This document shows positions 7,559-9,164 of a DNA stretch of 9,164 nucleotides, piece after piece. Origin of the DNA: an uncultured Alphaproteobacteria bacterium (GTDB taxonomy: Bacteria > Pseudomonadota > Alphaproteobacteria > Rhizobiales > Pleomorphomonadaceae); contig CALCDT010000127.1 of NCBI GenBank assembly GCA_937900425.1, forward strand, positions 1-9,164. Direction: 5' to 3'. The notes beneath the pieces are model-generated. The model had not been told where the DNA came from. It saw nothing but the letters and a program-made list of their open reading frames with translations, and searched no databases. The position numbers and the translations under genes were made by a program. How positions within the stretch are numbered: the first letter of the stretch is position 1; each line of letters opens with the position of its first letter.

Positions 7559-7575
7559 TCTTGCACTCCGCAAGA
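7559..7575 (-). promoter_or_regulatory. Small hairpin presenting the nrtA Shine-Dalgarno sequence
   Basis: In the transcript UCUUGC and GCAAGA form a 6-bp stem around the 5-nt loop GGAGU. The loop is the only good Shine-Dalgarno match before the nrtA ATG, 11 nt away in linear distance. The hairpin lies just after the terminator U-tract. It may display the site, shorten the effective spacing, or bind a regulator. The structure is seen in the sequence; the role is inferred. Confidence 0.5.
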
Positions 7576-7580
7576 GGGCG

Positions 7581-7641
7581 AAAACAAAAACGCCGCCGGC
7601 CGAAGGCACCCGGGAGGGGGAGCGGCTTCGGTCCGGCGGCG
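7581..7641 (-). terminator. Intrinsic terminator in the nrtA leader (attenuator)
   Basis: The 5' arm CGCCGCCGG (complement of 7641-7633) pairs perfectly with CCGGCGGCG (complement of 7599-7591). After one bulged A (7632), CCGAAG (7631-7626) pairs with CUUCGG (7605-7600), leaving a 20-nt loop. The stem runs directly into UUUUUGUUUU (7590-7581). This is a textbook intrinsic terminator, placed only 26 nt before the nrtA ATG and downstream of the sigma-54 promoter, so it would stop nrtA operon transcripts unless it is overridden. In proteobacterial nitrate assimilation leaders the ANTAR protein NasT overrides such a terminator when nitrate or nitrite releases it from NasS. A simple role as the nasS terminator is the alternative. 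Confidence 0.88.
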
Positions 7642-7651
7642 TTGCGCGGGG

Positions 7652-7665
7652 GCCCGGCATCGGGC
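7652..7665 (-). ncRNA. Second leader hairpin, candidate P2 of the ANTAR target
   Basis: GCCCG and CGGGC form a perfect 5-bp stem around AUGC. Opening the last pair gives a hexaloop GAUGCC, which has G at position 4 but G rather than A at position 1. It lies between the first hairpin and the terminator, as expected for the second hairpin of an ANTAR-responsive leader, but the loop is imperfect. An alternative second element is the A1/G4 loop ACCGAAG within the 5' arm of the terminator (7632-7626), closed by only 3 bp. Confidence 0.4.
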
Positions 7666-7679
7666 GAATGTCTTGGGTG

Positions 7680-7699
7680 GTGCGCCGTCGTTGGCGTAC
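7680..7699 (-). ncRNA. First leader hairpin with ANTAR-type hexaloop (candidate NasT-binding RNA, P1)
   Basis: CGCC (7696-7693) and GGCG (7686-7683) pair around the hexaloop AACGAC (7692-7687). Beyond an A/C mismatch two more pairs (G-C and U-A) extend the stem. ANTAR-domain antiterminators are known to bind hairpins with six-base loops carrying A at position 1 and G at position 4; this loop fits exactly. It begins about three bases after the start point predicted from the sigma-54 promoter and lies about 40 nt upstream of the leader terminator. Together with the neighbouring NasS-like gene this supports NasT-controlled antitermination. Confidence 0.65.
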
Positions 7700-7710
7700 T
7701 CTGGAATTGT

Positions 7711-7730
7711 TATGCAGATCGCGTGCCAGG
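7711..7730 (-). promoter_or_regulatory. Sigma-54 (RpoN) -24/-12 promoter of the nrtA operon
   Basis: The minus strand reads CTGGCACG-CGAT-CTGCAT. This matches the sigma-54 consensus YTGGCACG-N4-TTGCW with one substitution (CTGC for TTGC). The invariant GG (7727-7726) and GC (7715-7714) are at the exact required spacing. The predicted start point is near 7702, giving a leader of about 148 nt before the nrtA ATG. Sigma-54 promoters need an enhancer-binding activator; NtrC, acting under nitrogen limitation, is the natural candidate for this operon. Confidence 0.85.
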
Positions 7731-7804
7731 TGGCGGCGGAGCCCTCAACGCCTTGGCCCGGCTCGCCTGGACCGTCTGCGGCCGGGGCCGCGCCGTGGTA
7801 GCTC

Positions 7805-7821
7805 TGCTCAATCGGCGGGCA
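7805..7821. promoter_or_regulatory. Candidate NtrC enhancer site
   Basis: The 17-bp element TGC-N11-GCA (TGCTCAATCGGCGGGCA on the plus strand) keeps the outer half-site bases of the NtrC consensus TGCACY-N5-RGTGCA but only part of the inner bases. It is centred about 111 bp upstream of the predicted start point, a usual distance for an NtrC enhancer. The match is partial, so this is tentative. Confidence 0.35.
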
Positions 7822-7829
7822 AGGATCGC

Positions 7830-7842
7830 GGGCAGACTGCCC
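7830..7842. repeat. Short palindrome upstream of the sigma-54 promoter
   Basis: GGGCAG-A-CTGCCC is a perfect inverted repeat with 6-bp arms around one base. It is too tight to fold as an RNA hairpin but is shaped like a DNA operator. It lies about 23 bp, roughly two helical turns, from the candidate NtrC site and could be a second activator or regulator site. No regulator is identified. Confidence 0.3.
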
Positions 7843-7858
7843 ATCGGCCGGTCAGTCG

Positions 7859-7881
7859 CGCCGGCCGGCGGCGGGCCGGCG
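7859..7881 (-). repeat. GC-rich hairpin downstream of the NasS-like gene
   Basis: CGCCGGCC (7859-7866) and GGCCGGCG (7874-7881) form a perfect 8-bp stem with a 7-nt loop, 62 nt past the NasS-like stop codon. No U-tract follows in the direction of transcription. It may mark the 3' end of the upstream transcript through Rho-dependent ending or processing. The rest of the 7555-7943 gap shows no plausible gene on either strand. Confidence 0.4.
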
Positions 7882-7943
7882 ATCGCCCGGGCGGACGGGC
7901 CGGATCGCGCCCCGGGCCGCGCCTCGTGCCGCCCCCGGATGCT

Positions 7944-9164
7944 TCAGGGCGCCTCGGTGCGGAGCGGAAAACCGGCGACGTAGCCGGCGACGTCGTCGGG
8001 ATCGAACACCCGGCCGTCGAAGAAGGGGTCGGGACCGAGATCGAGCCGCCCGCCGGCGGCGCCGACCGCGTGGGGGCGCACCAGCGCGCCTTCGAGCTTC
8101 GAGGAGGCGCTCGGCAGGATCGCGCCGGTGCCGGCGAGGGCGGCGCGGTAGAGATCGGGCCGGTAGGTCGCCGCCGCCCGGGCTTCGGCCTCCGCCGAGG
8201 GCGCGATCTGACCCCAGCGCACCATCTGGCTGTAGAACCACAGCGCGTGGCTGCGCCAGGGGAAGGTCGCGGCCCGGCGGTGGAAGGTGAGGAAATCGGG
8301 GTGGGGTCGCGGGGCGGCGCCGGCTTCGGCGACGAGGCCGCCGCCGAGGGCGCGCGCGATCAGCGGCGCGGCGACGCCGACGAGGTCCGGCTCGGCGAGG
8401 AGGTCGGCGAGTTCGGCGTGGTTGGCCGGATCGTCGGCCCAGCGCGCGGCCCGTTCGACGGCCCGCACCAGGGCGGCGAGCGTCGCCGGCGCGCGTTCGG
8501 CGAAATCGGCGCGAAGCCCCAGCACCTTGCACGGGCTCGAGCGCCAGATCTCGGACTTGGCGATGAGGATCACCCCGGCCCCGCTTTCGACCGCGAGGCT
8601 GTTCCACGGCTCGCCGACGCAGAAGCCGTCGATCTGCCGGCTCTCGATCGCCTCGACCATGTAGGGCGGCGGCACCACGGTGAGGCGGACGTCGCGGTCG
8701 GGATGGAGGCCGGCGGCGGCGAGGAAATAGCGCAGTTCGTAATTGTGGGCCGAGAAGGGATGGACCATGGCGAAGGTCAGCGGCTGGCGCCGCCCCTCCG
8801 CCACCCGCTTCAGCACCGCGCCGAGCGCCGCCGGCCCGCTTCCGGCGACGGCCCCCGCCGCGCGCATCTCGTCCCACAGGGCCGTGGAGACGGTGACCGC
8901 GTTGCCGCCGAGGCCGAGGGCCATCGGCACCACCATCGGCACCGGAAAGCCGCCGACGCCGAGCGAGGCGGCGATCGGCTGCGGCGCCAGCATGTGGGCG
9001 ACGTCGACGTGGCCGACGGCGACCCGGTCGCGCAGCGCCGCCCAGTTGGTCTGGCGGACGAGGTCGATGGCGAGGCCCTCGGCCGCCGCGAAGCCGCGCC
9101 GCGCCGCCACCACCAGCGCCGCGCTGTCGGCGAGCGGGATGAAGCCGGCGCGCACCACCGTCGG
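7944..9164 (-). CDS. nasS: NasS-like cytoplasmic nitrate sensor, NrtA family (5' end at or beyond right edge)
   Basis: Member of the NrtA/CmpA nitrate-binding family that lacks an export signal. NasS proteins bind nitrate or nitrite in the cytoplasm and sequester the ANTAR antiterminator NasT when the ligand is absent. About 405 residues are visible. Numbered from the GTG at 9158, the family strand RAGFIPLADSAALVVA starts at residue 3, so there is no room for a signal peptide unless more lies off the edge. Motifs shared with the downstream NrtA include HNYELRY (138-144), VGEPWN (181-186), SEIW and MVRWGQIAP. The frame is open to the last base (codons for Pro and Thr precede the GTG), so the true start may lie just outside. 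It is separated from nrtA by 389 bp that contain a promoter and attenuator. A second periplasmic binding protein is the alternative, but position and size favour NasS. Confidence 0.85.
   Translation of the reverse strand, partial: PTVVRAGFIPLADSAALVVAARRGFAAAEGLAIDLVRQTNWAALRDRVAVGHVDVAHMLAPQPIAASLGVGGFPVPMVVPMALGLGGNAVTVSTALWDEMRAAGAVAGSGPAALGAVLKRVAEGRRQPLTFAMVHPFSAHNYELRYFLAAAGLHPDRDVRLTVVPPPYMVEAIESRQIDGFCVGEPWNSLAVESGAGVILIAKSEIWRSSPCKVLGLRADFAERAPATLAALVRAVERAARWADDPANHAELADLLAEPDLVGVAAPLIARALGGGLVAEAGAAPRPHPDFLTFHRRAATFPWRSHALWFYSQMVRWGQIAPSAEAEARAAATYRPDLYRAALAGTGAILPSASSKLEGALVRPHAVGAAGGRLDLGPDPFFDGRVFDPDDVAGYVAGFPLRTEAP

Noticed and set aside
7555..7587. TTG at 7587 as the nrtA start
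   Set aside because: It would add 11 residues before the signal peptide and begin inside the terminator U-tract. The ATG at 7554 gives a normal signal peptide.
5845..7983. Plus-strand open frame of about 712 codons across nrtB, nrtA and the control region
   Set aside because: It crosses two real genes and the promoter/terminator region in antisense and shows no domain. It is a GC-driven shadow.
1..9164. Mobile element, CRISPR array, tRNA or phage content
   Set aside because: No terminal repeats, transposase or integrase motifs, repeat-spacer pattern or tRNA-like folds were seen; gene content is one coherent metabolic operon.

Overview
The window is extremely GC-rich and holds one compact block of genes for nitrate uptake and assimilation. 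Every supported gene lies on the minus strand, so the block reads from right to left. The third codon position is almost always G or C. Fused tandem NrtC/NrtD-type ATPases, a NasS-like sensor and a sigma-54 promoter are consistent with a proteobacterium, most likely an alphaproteobacterium. This is inferred from gene style and layout; I did not identify a species.

Layout from right to left: (1) 9164-7944, a NasS-like cytoplasmic nitrate sensor, running off the right edge or starting within a few bases of it. (2) 7943-7555, a 389-bp control region. It holds a candidate NtrC site, a short palindrome, a near-perfect sigma-54 -24/-12 promoter, an RNA hairpin with an ANTAR-type hexaloop, a second hairpin, an intrinsic terminator with a U-tract, and a small hairpin presenting the nrtA Shine-Dalgarno sequence. 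(3) 7554-6175, nrtA, periplasmic nitrate-binding protein. (4) A perfect 10-bp hairpin in the nrtA-nrtB gap. (5) 6103-5033, nrtB, permease. (6) 5021-3294, a fused two-domain ATPase combining NrtC- and NrtD-type functions. (7) 3264-814, nirB, NADH-dependent assimilatory nitrite reductase large subunit. (8) 817-458, nirD, Rieske-type small subunit. (9) 399-1, the N-terminal 133 residues of assimilatory nitrate reductase NasA, running off the left edge.

The genes form a pathway: NrtABC(D) imports nitrate, NasA reduces it to nitrite and NirBD reduces nitrite to ammonium. Gaps from nrtB onwards are 11 nt, 29 nt, a 4-nt overlap and 58 nt, and no promoter or terminator is evident between them, so a single nrtA-nasA transcript is likely. 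The leader suggests two-layer control. Nitrogen limitation would act through sigma-54/NtrC at the promoter. Nitrate or nitrite would act through NasS and an ANTAR-type NasT at the leader terminator. NasT itself is not in the window and would be expected beyond the right edge.

The overall system type is known. The parts most worth a second look are the detailed leader architecture, an ATP site in the fused ATPase that looks degenerate on both faces, a 21-codon reading frame that overlaps both nirD and nasA, and two intergenic or leader hairpins. I found no mobile elements, CRISPR arrays, tRNA or rRNA genes.
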